Positions 1 to 6,575 are shown, counted from the first letter of the stretch. The stretch: 11,889 bases of DNA from UQRS01 sp964481575 (GCA_964481575.1 CAYZTR010000054.1:1-11889); one strand, 5' to 3'. The notes: generated by a model from the letters alone, not told the origin. Translations and numbers: made by a program.

Positions 1-1
1 C

Positions 2-57
2 TGGGACAAAATCTTTCGCCACCAGCTCTTGCCGATTTATTCAGAGCTTTCCTAATA
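2..57. repeat. Left copy of terminal inverted repeat
   Basis: The reverse complement of the last 59 bases of the window aligns to bases 2-60 without gaps, 40 of 59 positions identical by hand count. The outer nine bases (TGGGACAAA) are identical, and bases 33-54 match at 19 of 22 positions. In this copy the TGGGACAAA end points out of the window and the TTCAGAGCTTTCCTA end points inward. It looks like the end of an insertion sequence, MITE or other dispersed repeat. No transposase is visible inside the window, so the family is not assigned. Confidence 0.7.
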
Positions 58-263
58 ATTTCCCGTAAGCCAGCCCTGATCCGGCGGCTCTTTTATCGGC
101 GGCAGCTCACCACAGCGGCCTATCCTGGATTTACATATTATGCATTTTTTCTTTCGGCCTTGATTTGTATATTATATTTGAATATTCGTATATTAATTTT
201 TTATATTCACAAATTTGTGTAATATGATTGGTCTGTTGCTGCTTTTTTTCGTTTTATTTGTAT
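58..263. other. AT-rich upstream region of the importer operon
   Basis: No gene is seen here. From about base 130 onward the stretch is very AT-rich. It holds a perfect 12-base palindrome, CACAAATTTGTG (208-219), and isolated half sites TTGAATATT (178-186) and ATTCA (205-209) that recur at the promoter downstream. These could be additional operator half sites for the same regulator. I see no T-box, riboswitch or leader peptide. Confidence 0.4.
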
Positions 264-302
264 TAATATTCAATTGACTTTGAATATTATTCATTGTATA
301 AT
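264..302 (+). promoter_or_regulatory. Sigma-A promoter with palindromic operator for amino-acid importer
   Basis: TTGACT (274-279), a 17-base spacer and TATAAT (297-302) form a near-consensus vegetative promoter, giving a start near 309 and a leader of about 45 nt. The -35 hexamer is exactly the 6-base loop of a perfect 10-bp inverted repeat (TAATATTCAA at 264-273, TTGAATATTA at 280-289). The halves contain ATTCA and TGAAT, the core half sites of ARG boxes. TGTAT-TAAT-ATTCA (259-272) fits the ArgR consensus TGAAT-N4-ATTCA with one mismatch. TGAAT-ATT-ATTCA (281-293) has both halves but a 3-base gap. Repression by an ArgR-like or other amino-acid-responsive regulator is inferred. The promoter itself is strong on sequence. 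Confidence 0.75.
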
Positions 303-353
303 TCTGACCGTCCAATATAATTCAACAGGTTAACAGAAAAGGAGATCAAGATC

Positions 354-1241
354 ATGAAAAAACAAATCGCGCTTATTCTGGCGATTGCCATGCTGACATG
401 CCTCTTTGCCGGGTGCCAGAAGACGGAGGCAGCCGACGACACCGACTATTCCAAGATGTCTATTGAGGAATTAAAGCCCCTGCTGAAAACCGTCGCCAGC
501 GGCAAGCTGACCATGGCCACCAGCCCGGACTTTGCTCCCTATGAGTTCTACTCCCTGGATGAAAGCGGAACCCCCACCCTCGCGGGCTTCGACATCGCCC
601 TGGGTCAGTACATCGCCGACTACCTGAACCTGGAGCTGGAGATCATCCCCATGGACTTTGACGGCACCATTTCCGAGCTTGCCAACAAGAAAGTGGACAT
701 TGGCATGGCCGGCTATTCCCCGGATCCGGATCGGGAAGGCCAAATGGATTTCTCCATTACTTATTATACCGGCGGTCAGTCCTTTGTGACATCCTCCGCT
801 CTGGCTTCCCAGTTTGCTTCCCTCAGCGACACCAACAAGGCGGAGTATCAGATCGGCGCACAAATCGGCTCCATCCAGGCGGATCTGGCCAAGGAATACT
901 CTCCTGACGCGGACATTGTGGAGCTGGGCAAGGTGACGGACATCATCGCCGAGGTTCTCAGCGGCAAACTCCAGGGCGCGTACATTGAAACCATCGTAGC
1001 GGAGACCTACGCCAAGACCTACCCCGATCTGAAGCTGGTTCTGGAGGTTCCCTATGATTCCGAAGGCTCTGTGGTAGGCGTATGCAAAGGAAACGGCCCC
1101 CTGCTGGCAGCCATTAACCTGGCCATTCAGGCAGCTCTGGACGACGGCTCCCTGGCCCAATTCATTGACGACGCCAACTTCGCTGCCTCCGGTGAGACCT
1201 ACGAGGGTCTGCTGGACGAAAACGGAAACATTTCTCAGTGA
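354..1241 (+). CDS. Amino-acid ABC transporter substrate-binding lipoprotein
   Basis: This is a 295-residue family 3 extracellular solute-binding protein that captures a polar amino acid outside the cell and delivers it to the permease encoded next. The N-terminus is a lipoprotein signal: KK, a hydrophobic core, then the lipobox LFAGC with the lipidated Cys at residue 21. The mature part shows the family's typical opening (TMATSPDFAPYEF near residues 53-65), followed by AGFDIALGQYIAD and DIGMAGYSPDPDREGQMDFS, the usual ligand-pocket region of PBPb proteins. The start has AAAGGAGA (338-344) at good spacing. It is first in the operon, as is common when the binding protein is made in excess. Ligand identity cannot be read from the sequence. 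The ARG-box-like promoter hints at arginine or another basic amino acid, but cystine or glutamine is possible. Confidence 0.93.
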   Translation: MKKQIALILAIAMLTCLFAGCQKTEAADDTDYSKMSIEELKPLLKTVASGKLTMATSPDFAPYEFYSLDESGTPTLAGFDIALGQYIADYLNLELEIIPMDFDGTISELANKKVDIGMAGYSPDPDREGQMDFSITYYTGGQSFVTSSALASQFASLSDTNKAEYQIGAQIGSIQADLAKEYSPDADIVELGKVTDIIAEVLSGKLQGAYIETIVAETYAKTYPDLKLVLEVPYDSEGSVVGVCKGNGPLLAAINLAIQAALDDGSLAQFIDDANFAASGETYEGLLDENGNISQ

Positions 1242-1249
1242 TCCGCATC

Positions 1250-1278
1250 GCCCCGCCACAGCGCAGCCGTGACGGGGC
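1250..1278 (+). promoter_or_regulatory. Intercistronic hairpin between binding protein and permease genes
   Basis: GCCCCG (1250-1255) plus CAC (1257-1259) pair with GTG (1269-1271) plus CGGGGC (1273-1278), a nine-pair stem interrupted by one c/a mismatch, with a 9-base loop. There is no U-tract, so it is not a standard terminator. Such hairpins after a solute-binding protein gene often stabilise the upstream message and lower expression of the permease. That role is inferred. Confidence 0.55.
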
Positions 1279-1296
1279 ACGAAAGGAGTATTGCCA

Positions 1297-1995
1297 TTGA
1301 TTTCCATACAAGGTTTCCAAAAGGTCTTTTCCTACATGCCGCTGTTCTGGGAGGGGTTGCTGTGCACCATCGCCCTCTCGGTCTTCACCGTGCTGTTGGG
1401 CTTCCTGCTGGCGCTGATGCTGGCGCTGATGCGTATGTCCAAGATCTCCCCGCTGAAGTGGCTTGCCACCGCCTACGTGGAGCTGTTCCGCGCCACTCCG
1501 ATGATGGTGCAGCTGTTCCTTGTATACTATGTGCTTCTCGGTGGGATCTCACTTCCCTCCTGGAAACTGTTCGGCTTTATCCGCTTTGAGCGGTTCATTC
1601 CTGGTGTCATTGCTCTGTCTCTCAATTCCGGGGCATACCTGTGTGAAATCATTCGCTCCGGCATTCAGTCCATAGACCAGGGACAGACGGAGGCCGCCCG
1701 AAGCCTGGGAATGACCCAGGGTCAGAATATGCGCTATGTGGTGCTGCCCCAGGCCATTAAAAATATTCTTCCCGCCATTGCCAACGAGTTTGTCACCATT
1801 ATCAAGGAATCCTCCATCTGCTGGACCATCGGCGTCCAGGAGATCATGTCCGCCGTCAACTCGGTGAAGGCGGCAACCTACACCATCGCGGAGGCGCTGA
1901 TCATCGCCACCTGCATTTACTTCTGCCTGACCTTCCCCACCTCCAAGATCATTGCCTACTTTGAAAGGAGGATGCGCCGTGGCGACGTACGGTAA
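1297..1995 (+). CDS. Polar amino-acid ABC transporter permease (HisM/GlnP type)
   Basis: This is the inner-membrane permease subunit of the importer, about 232 residues. It has a first hydrophobic segment (GLLCTIALSVFTVLLGFLLA), the family hallmark FRATPMMVQLFLVYY, and the cytoplasmic EAA coupling loop EAARSLGMTQGQNMRYVVLP, which docks on the ATPase. I chose TTG at 1297 rather than the upstream in-frame TTG at 1291. AAAGGAG (1282-1288) lies 8 nt from 1297 but only 2 nt from 1291. A single permease gene implies a homodimer. The 3' end overlaps the ATPase gene by 17 nt, indicating translational coupling. Assignment to the HisMQ-type permease family is secure. The substrate is not determined. 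Confidence 0.92.
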   Translation: MISIQGFQKVFSYMPLFWEGLLCTIALSVFTVLLGFLLALMLALMRMSKISPLKWLATAYVELFRATPMMVQLFLVYYVLLGGISLPSWKLFGFIRFERFIPGVIALSLNSGAYLCEIIRSGIQSIDQGQTEAARSLGMTQGQNMRYVVLPQAIKNILPAIANEFVTIIKESSICWTIGVQEIMSAVNSVKAATYTIAEALIIATCIYFCLTFPTSKIIAYFERRMRRGDVR

Positions 1996-2755
1996 TCTAC
2001 TTCAGGTTCGGAACCTGAAAAAACATTATAATAAAGGCAGCATCCACGCCCTGGACGACGTGTCCATGGACGTAAGCAAAGGGGACGTGATTGCCGTGAT
2101 CGGCCCGTCCGGCTCCGGGAAAAGCACTCTGCTTCGCAGCCTCAATCTGCTGGAAACCCCGGACAGCGGCTCCATCCTGTTTCACGGCATCGACATTTCC
2201 AAAAAGGACTTTATCAATAAGTCCGGAAAAAAAGAGCGGGTAAACATCGACCTTCACCGGGAGAAAATGGGGATGGTGTTCCAGCACTTTAATCTGTTCC
2301 CCCACATGACCATTCTGGACAACATGACATTAGCCCCCATTCAGGTCAAGAAAATGCCCAAGGCCCAGGCTGAGGAAAAAGCCGTCACTCTTCTCCGCCG
2401 GGTCGGCCTGGAAGACCGGGCGGAGGCGTATCCCATCCAGCTCTCCGGCGGACAGAAGCAACGGGTGGCCATCGTCCGGGCGCTGATGATGGAGCCGGAG
2501 GTGATGCTTTTCGACGAACCCACCTCCGCCCTGGATCCGGAAATGGTGGGCGAGGTGCTGGAAGTCATGAAGGAGCTTGCCCAGGAGGGCATGACCATGG
2601 TGGTGGTCACCCACGAAATGGGCTTTGCCCGGGAGGTCAGCAGCCGGGTGCTTTTCATGGCCGACGGCAAGCTGCTGGAGGAAGGCCCCCCGGAAAAAAT
2701 CTTCGGGAATCCCGCCCATCCCCGGCTGAAGGACTTTCTGTCGAAGGTGCTGTAA
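1979..2755 (+). CDS. Polar amino-acid ABC transporter ATP-binding protein (GlnQ/HisP type)
   Basis: This is a 258-residue ATPase powering the importer. All nucleotide-binding motifs are present: Walker A GPSGSGKST (42-50), Q-loop MVFQHFNLFPHM with Gln102, signature LSGGQKQRVAI (155-165), Walker B VMLFDEPTSALD (175-186) and H-loop His212. The start is GTG at 1979, with AAAGGAGG (1964-1971) 7 nt upstream. The start lies inside the permease gene. Between the second strand of the catalytic domain and the Q-loop, residues about 74-95 are longer than in typical GlnQ and rich in lysine (SKKDFINKSGKKERVN), a small insertion seen in some Firmicute homologues. It is the last gene of the operon and is followed by a terminator. 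Confidence 0.94.
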   Translation: MATYGNLLQVRNLKKHYNKGSIHALDDVSMDVSKGDVIAVIGPSGSGKSTLLRSLNLLETPDSGSILFHGIDISKKDFINKSGKKERVNIDLHREKMGMVFQHFNLFPHMTILDNMTLAPIQVKKMPKAQAEEKAVTLLRRVGLEDRAEAYPIQLSGGQKQRVAIVRALMMEPEVMLFDEPTSALDPEMVGEVLEVMKELAQEGMTMVVVTHEMGFAREVSSRVLFMADGKLLEEGPPEKIFGNPAHPRLKDFLSKVL

Positions 2756-2790
2756 CACATTCAGCGGCAGGAGCAATCCCTCACAAAATT

Positions 2791-2835
2791 AGCACATTGG
2801 CTAGCCCCAAGAAAGGGCTAATCAATGTGCTTTTT
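2791..2835 (+). terminator. Intrinsic terminator of the importer operon
   Basis: AGCACATTG (2791-2799) and TAGCCC (2802-2807) pair with GGGCTA (2815-2820) and CAATGTGCT (2823-2831), separated by a small 2x2 internal loop, then TTTTT (2831-2835). A long stem followed immediately by a U-tract, 36 nt after the ATPase stop codon, is a textbook rho-independent terminator. Confidence 0.9.
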
Positions 2836-2870
2836 GCATCGCCTTGTACGAAAGATCGCACTTATACTGT

Positions 2871-2902
2871 TTCTTGATTAAATCGTTTGATTTAATCAAG
2901 AA
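2871..2902. repeat. Perfect 14-bp hairpin in convergent intergenic region
   Basis: TTCTTGATTAAATC (2871-2884) and GATTTAATCAAGAA (2889-2902) are exact inverse complements around a 4-base loop (gttt). It lies between the importer terminator and the end of the minus-strand agr operon. It lacks a U-tract on either side, so it is more likely a protein site, RNA stabiliser or mobile-repeat remnant than a canonical terminator. Confidence 0.6.
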
Positions 2903-2924
2903 GACATTGCCTTGCGGCGCTGTC

Positions 2925-2960
2925 ATTTTTGGTATTTTCGGGATAGAAAATACCAAAAAT
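2925..2960. repeat. Perfect 15-bp hairpin in convergent intergenic region
   Basis: ATTTTTGGTATTTTC (2925-2939) and GAAAATACCAAAAAT (2946-2960) pair perfectly around a 6-base loop. Both arms end in A/T runs, so a transcript from either direction would have a stem preceded by A's and ending in U's, the shape of a bidirectional terminator. It may serve the agr operon arriving on the minus strand as well as read-through from the importer. Confidence 0.55.
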
Positions 2961-2980
2961 TCGTCTCATATGATCTTCAT

Positions 2981-3017
2981 ATAAAAATACTCAATCCTTC
3001 GGATTTAACATTTTTAT
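2981..3017 (-). terminator. Probable terminator of the agr operon
   Basis: This is the first structure met after the agrD stop when reading the minus strand. ATAAAAAT (2981-2988) pairs with ATTTTTAT (3010-3017), and inside it AATCC (2993-2997) pairs with GGATT (3001-3005) around a 3-base loop, with a 4x4 internal loop between. On the minus strand the inner stem is followed by GAGTATTTTTAT, which contains a U-run. The stem is weak, so confidence is moderate. Confidence 0.45.
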
Positions 3018-3029
3018 TGAATATCAGTA

Positions 3030-3218
3030 TTAATCCTGCAGGTGGTCAGTGCGTGAAGTTTGGTCAGATGCTGTGGAAGCAGGTGCTTGCTGGAAGGGGC
3101 GCAATGGCTGAAAAGCTGCACCAGGGCAACGTGGTGGCCACTCATCGTTATCCTTCTCAATCATTTTGTAGGCAAGCTTCCTTGCCAATTTCTGAAATGT
3201 ACCTTTTTTCTTATTCAT
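3030..3218 (-). CDS. agrD: AgrD-like cyclic peptide autoinducer precursor
   Basis: This is a 62-residue precursor placed directly after agrB, with its ATG overlapping the agrB stop in an ATGA and GGAGGA upstream. The N-terminal part (MNKKKGTFQKLARKLAYKMI) is the basic amphipathic helix expected of AgrD. It is followed by WPPRCPGAAFQPLRP (27-41). The spacing Cys31-x4-x-Q-P-x-x-P matches the C-x4-[HD]-[QE]-P-x-x-P pattern of S. aureus and C. perfringens AgrD, so the predicted ring is Cys-Pro-Gly-Ala-Ala (or one residue longer, ending at Phe36). It is odd in two ways: the ring lacks the usual bulky hydrophobic residues unless Phe36 is included, and the tail after the cleavage site (about 26 residues, rich in Q/T/S, ending DHLQD) is longer than the normal short acidic tail. 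Assignment rests mainly on position and these motifs. Confidence 0.72.
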   Translation of the reverse strand: MNKKKGTFQKLARKLAYKMIEKDNDEWPPRCPGAAFQPLRPFQQAPASTASDQTSRTDHLQD

Positions 3219-3787
3219 ATAGACTTCCTCCAATCAAAGATATATGCAACGCAGAGAAGAAATGCAGTCATTGTCACAGCAATTGTCAGGCCGCAGGCGA
3301 TAGAACGCAATCCCGCGACCCAACAGAGGAATGCAATCGAGATCATCGTAGTTGCAAATATTCTTCCGCTGAAACGTAAAGCCAGTGTTTCTTTTTCTGA
3401 CAAATGCATATTGGGGTGGTTATATGGGGCAAGAAAAAAGATAGCGATGTCACTTAGTACATTGCAAAATACGAGCATTGCGAAGCAAAATCGGGGATAG
3501 AGTCCGCCAAAAAACAGCAGTTCCATCAGCATGGACAAACACAGGCACTTAGCAGGTGTCTTGGCATGATATCCGCTGATTCGTTCTCGCAACAATTGAT
3601 AGCCAATCACGTATGCAATTGCGCTTGGAATGTTGGATAAAAATGCGGCAAGTGCTGTCATCAGGGTCATGCAAAGCGTTGACATAATTCGCTTTTCAAG
3701 GCCATAATGGAACCACAGTTTGTCCACTGGATCAATGATCCCCCTATCTATGCAATAAGTTGTTATCGCATCCATAGCTTTTTCCAT
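3215..3787 (-). CDS. agrB: AgrB-family membrane peptidase
   Basis: This is a 190-residue integral membrane cysteine endopeptidase that would cut the AgrD C-terminal tail and form the thiolactone. The catalytic region reads RERISGYHAKTPAKC with His74 and Cys81. The 7-residue spacing is the same as His77/Cys84 of S. aureus AgrB. Several hydrophobic helices follow (around 38-64, 82-125 and 150-185). I chose ATG at 3787 (MEKAMDAI), preceded by GGGGTGAG, over an upstream in-frame TTG without a ribosome binding site. It is third in the agrACBD operon and ends in an ATGA overlap with agrD, so the enzyme and its substrate are translationally coupled. The catalytic dyad appears intact. Confidence 0.9.
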   Translation of the reverse strand: MEKAMDAITTYCIDRGIIDPVDKLWFHYGLEKRIMSTLCMTLMTALAAFLSNIPSAIAYVIGYQLLRERISGYHAKTPAKCLCLSMLMELLFFGGLYPRFCFAMLVFCNVLSDIAIFFLAPYNHPNMHLSEKETLALRFSGRIFATTMISIAFLCWVAGLRSIACGLTIAVTMTAFLLCVAYIFDWRKSI

Positions 3788-3838
3788 TTTCTCACCCCGA
3801 TTGCATGATATCAAATTTCTGCAAGCATATCTACTTTT

Positions 3839-5164
3839 TTAGCACGAAACCGGAGTTTGTGCGCACAAAGCCGGAGTCTTTTCCGCATACAAAGGAATCT
3901 CTGCTACAAAGGAAAACCATCCGTCCCGGTAATCAAAAGCATACTCCCCATGGAGCTTCTCCATCACGGAGCAGATCAGTGCCATGCCATAGCCATGTTC
4001 CTGCTTGTTTTCCTTACTCGTAGGAATCCGATTATCTACAATGGTCACTGGGTTTGCTGTGTTCCGAACAGACAGAAACAGTGTTTCCTCCGCAACCAGA
4101 GAACAAGACAGTTTTTTCTTCCCATTTGCCCGGCAGCAGCCTTCAATCGCATTGTCCAGAAGGTTTGACAGAAGCACCACCAGGAGGTCGGTAGGAAGGT
4201 TCACTCCAGAAAGGTCGTTTACACGGAACCGTATATCAATCCCCTGTTCCCGGCAAAGCTGGTACTTAAGGTTGAGCACCGCATCGATAATAGGGTGGTG
4301 TGAGTTGACAGCAAAAATCCGGGTTGTCTGCTGCCCCAGAAGCTCCTTCGTGTAGTTTTTCGCCTCCTCCGGTTTATCAGTATCCAACAAGTCAGAAATG
4401 GTTTGAAGATGATTGCAAAAGTCGTGGGTGTATTGGCGCTGCGCGCGGTAGCTCTTTTCCAGAGCGACGATATGTTCTGTCTGAATGTCCAGTTGCTGGT
4501 TCAGCAGTGCCGCCTCCTTCAGCTTTTCCACGCTTTTTTCCAACGTGCTGACTAAATAGAGAACGACGACATTTGCGGCAACAACAACACTGCAAAAAAA
4601 CACAACAGAAAGGGCAATATCATTTTCGTTCTGTGCCCCTAAAAAGGCCGAGAGAATCAGCGCAGAGGATCCCGCAGTAAACAGGACGGAAAGTGGAAGC
4701 CACTTCCCCCGCAGGAGATGGTTCCCTTTAAAATGCCCAAAATAATAGATATACCAACCAATGCAGGCATACAAAAGTTTCCCTAAAGTAACAATAACGG
4801 TATACAGTCTTTTTTTCCAGATCAGTTCATTGACAGTGATGTCCAAAATGGCACTGGAGCCATAAACAAAAAACGTGTCAATGATTATGCTTAAAAAAAG
4901 TGTCAGCGAGGCAGCAAGGATGTGCTGGTACCATTTTCCCCGGTTTATCAAGGCGGATAGTAAAATGTAGAGGATACCACACAGGAAGGTACACACCGCC
5001 TGCGGAATGTCAGAAGTTAACATCAACAGAAAAATCATCCACGTTGCCGTCAAACAGATTAATCGCCGCTTTCTGGATACCTTCGGCTCAAATACCCCAC
5101 TCGTAAAAAAGTTGAAGAAGCATAATTCCAAAGCTGTCCAAAATCCGGTCAGTATGTCACCCAT
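3839..5164 (-). CDS. agrC: AgrC-like GHKL sensor histidine kinase
   Basis: This is a 441-residue membrane sensor for the cyclic peptide. The N-terminal half carries about six membrane segments (roughly 35-51, 56-73, 80-101, 119-142, 154-176 and 182-206). A coiled linker (207-240) follows, then the phosphoacceptor motif QYTHDFCNHLQTI with His247. The ATP-binding domain is of GHKL type: N-box LLSNLLDNAIEG (331-342) and glycine box HGYGMAL (390-396). This HPK10-like layout is that of peptide-pheromone receptors such as AgrC. The start at 5164 overlaps the response-regulator gene by 8 nt (ATGGGTGA) and has AAGGGAG nine nt upstream. The upstream in-frame extension would lie inside agrA and has no better start. 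The C-terminal tail is rich in Pro/Ala/Cys. Confidence 0.9.
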   Translation of the reverse strand: MGDILTGFWTALELCFFNFFTSGVFEPKVSRKRRLICLTATWMIFLLMLTSDIPQAVCTFLCGILYILLSALINRGKWYQHILAASLTLFLSIIIDTFFVYGSSAILDITVNELIWKKRLYTVIVTLGKLLYACIGWYIYYFGHFKGNHLLRGKWLPLSVLFTAGSSALILSAFLGAQNENDIALSVVFFCSVVVAANVVVLYLVSTLEKSVEKLKEAALLNQQLDIQTEHIVALEKSYRAQRQYTHDFCNHLQTISDLLDTDKPEEAKNYTKELLGQQTTRIFAVNSHHPIIDAVLNLKYQLCREQGIDIRFRVNDLSGVNLPTDLLVVLLSNLLDNAIEGCCRANGKKKLSCSLVAEETLFLSVRNTANPVTIVDNRIPTSKENKQEHGYGMALICSVMEKLHGEYAFDYRDGWFSFVAEIPLYAEKTPALCAQTPVSC

Positions 5165-5894
5165 CCATCTCCGCTCCCTTCCAAAGCATATATTTTCTTT
5201 TTCTTTCTTCGTAGCCTTTTTCACTCATCGGGAGTTCAGTTCCGTTATCCAGTATCACGAAATCATATCTCAGTCGTTTGATTCTTCGCATATTCACCAG
5301 GTAGCTTTTTTGAATTCGGAGGAAACCTCTCTCGGAAAGGCGTTGATCCAAACTGGTGATAGAAGCATTAACTTTGACCTTTCTGTTGGCAGGCTCATCT
5401 TCCCTTTGGAGATATACAACCGCAGTATGTGCCTGGGACTCGATATAAAGAATGTCTTCCAGATAGATAGCTATGCTTTCTCCGAAAATGGAAAATTGGA
5501 TGAATTCTTTTTTCTGCTCCAGTTGGGTGATTGCATCTAACAGGCTCTCCTCCAAAGATTCCTCCATCTCGTTTTTCAGCAAATACCGAAAAGCCTGTAC
5601 CTTATATCCCGCGGGAGCATATTCAATGTAATTTGTCAGGAAGATGATAACTGCTTTTGGATTAACCTGCCGAATTTTCTTGGCAAGCTGCAAACCTGTT
5701 TCGCTTTTTGGAGAAAAATCCATATCCAGAAAGAAAATATCACTGGATGCAAGCAGCTCCTCTGGAATCTCTCGAGGCATACCAAACGCATAAATCGAGC
5801 AGTGTATTTTATTGTGTTTTAAATCGTCTCTGATTTTTTCGCGCATTCGATTTAGGAAAACAAGGTTGTCGTCACATAAAAGTATCCGGATCAT
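5157..5894 (-). CDS. agrA: AgrA-like LytTR response regulator
   Basis: This is a 245-residue response regulator. The receiver domain (1-125) has the acidic pair Asp8/Asp9, phosphoacceptor Asp57 in IFFLDMDF, Thr87 in FLTNY and Lys107. The LytTR DNA-binding domain (about 132-236) ends with the typical GFLRIQKSYLVNMRRIKRL. I chose the ATG at 5894 (MIRILLCDDN) because receivers of this family begin there and AGGAG lies 5 nt upstream. An in-frame ATG 22 codons further upstream (MIKDNLNR), with AAAGGAG about 11 nt before it, is possible and would add a 22-residue tail. First gene of the agrACBD operon, unlike the staphylococcal BDCA order. Expected to activate promoters through direct-repeat LytTR sites. 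I could not identify such sites confidently. Confidence 0.92.
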   Translation of the reverse strand: MIRILLCDDNLVFLNRMREKIRDDLKHNKIHCSIYAFGMPREIPEELLASSDIFFLDMDFSPKSETGLQLAKKIRQVNPKAVIIFLTNYIEYAPAGYKVQAFRYLLKNEMEESLEESLLDAITQLEQKKEFIQFSIFGESIAIYLEDILYIESQAHTAVVYLQREDEPANRKVKVNASITSLDQRLSERGFLRIQKSYLVNMRRIKRLRYDFVILDNGTELPMSEKGYEERKRKYMLWKGAEMDG

Positions 5895-6003
5895 GGCTGC
5901 TCCTATCTCTGTCTGTCGTATTGCGATAAAATCTGCCCTGTTTAAATTGTCTTTAATCATACACGGCGACGCTCCTTTGTCAAACAAATTAATGCAAATC
6001 CAG

Positions 6004-6013
6004 TATAATTATA
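6004..6013. promoter_or_regulatory. Self-complementary -10 element between divergent agrA and XRE genes
   Basis: TATAATTATA (6004-6013) reads TATAAT on both strands, so one 10-base palindrome could supply the -10 box for the agr operon (leader about 105 nt) and for the XRE gene (leader about 85 nt). No good -35 is found at 17 bases on either strand: TTGTCA at 5977-5982 is 21 bases away on the plus strand. That would suit activator-dependent promoters such as those driven by AgrA. Weak support. Confidence 0.3.
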
Positions 6014-6101
6014 GCATTTCTGTCAATAACTACAGTATTTATGGTGAGCAGCATGGTATCATTATAGTCATAGTATCGCTACTTACAGGGAGCAATGAGC
6101 T

Positions 6102-6464
6102 ATGTATGATTTGGGTTCCAAAATAAAGAAAGTCAGGGAGTCACGAGGCCTAAGTCAAGGGGAACTAGGAGAAAAGATTGGCAGAAGCGGCAGTGCGATT
6201 AGCAGTTATGAATGCAATGTACAGGCACCGCCGATGGATGTTCTGCTCAGCATTGCGAGTGCTTTGAACGTAAGTATAAACTACCTTGTAGAATGGGATA
6301 ATGGGGATTGCTTTTCCACGGTAAAACTGAACGATAAACAGAAACAGTTCCTCGAACTCCTTTTCAGAGAATTCACACTGTCTACAGCTAGGGAAGATAA
6401 CCGTCTTTCTGACCAGCAGGTTGAACTTGTCCGCAGGCTCTTTGATCTGTTCAAAAAGGTATAA
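6102..6464 (+). CDS. XRE-family helix-turn-helix regulator
   Basis: This is a 120-residue DNA-binding protein. Residues 6-60 form a Cro/C1-type HTH: IKKVRESRGLSQGELGEKIG, then SGSAISSYECNVQAPPMDVLLSIASALNVSINYLV. The C-terminal half (about 72-120) is helical and charged and could mediate dimer formation. GGGAG lies 9 nt before the ATG. It is transcribed away from agrA, sharing a roughly 200-base intergenic region, so it may control the agr operon, itself, or both. It could equally be a remnant regulator of an integrated element. No toxin partner is adjacent. The gene is followed closely by a strong terminator, so it is probably monocistronic. Confidence 0.88.
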   Translation: MYDLGSKIKKVRESRGLSQGELGEKIGRSGSAISSYECNVQAPPMDVLLSIASALNVSINYLVEWDNGDCFSTVKLNDKQKQFLELLFREFTLSTAREDNRLSDQQVELVRRLFDLFKKV

Positions 6465-6478
6465 TTGAACATAATCTT

Positions 6479-6511
6479 GTACGCCGTGCATCTTTTTGAT
6501 GCACGGCGTAC
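6479..6511 (+). terminator. Terminator of the XRE regulator gene
   Basis: GTACGCCGTGCATC (6479-6492) and GATGCACGGCGTAC (6498-6511) form a perfect 14-bp GC-rich stem around a loop of five T's, 14 nt after the stop codon. The downstream sequence TCCGTTTTC has only a short T-run, so the termination signal is good but not ideal. Confidence 0.75.
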
Positions 6512-6575
6512 TCCGTTTTCGTGCAGTCAAAGTCCGATTGTGTGCGTATTTTGTGGACAGAGGAAAAAACTTATG

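Noticed and set aside
303..353. T-box or riboswitch leader for the amino-acid importer
   Set aside because: The inferred leader is only about 45 nt and contains no specifier loop, T-box sequence or terminator hairpin.
1291..1296. TTG at 1291 as the permease start
   Set aside because: Only 2 nt separate it from the AAAGGAG sequence. The in-frame TTG at 1297 has proper 8-nt spacing.
471..1307. Long minus-strand open frame opposite the binding-protein gene
   Set aside because: It is a shadow of the plus-strand gene: low-complexity Gly/Val-rich translation, no ribosome binding site, and the plus frame has clear family motifs.
2912..3500. Plus-strand open frames across the agrD region
   Set aside because: They lie opposite agrD and agrB, show no recognisable domain, and run through the hairpin region. 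The minus-strand genes have ribosome binding sites, coupling and motifs.
6102..6464. XRE protein as the antitoxin of a toxin-antitoxin pair
   Set aside because: No adjacent co-directional toxin gene. The gene is followed at once by a terminator and then by agrB2.
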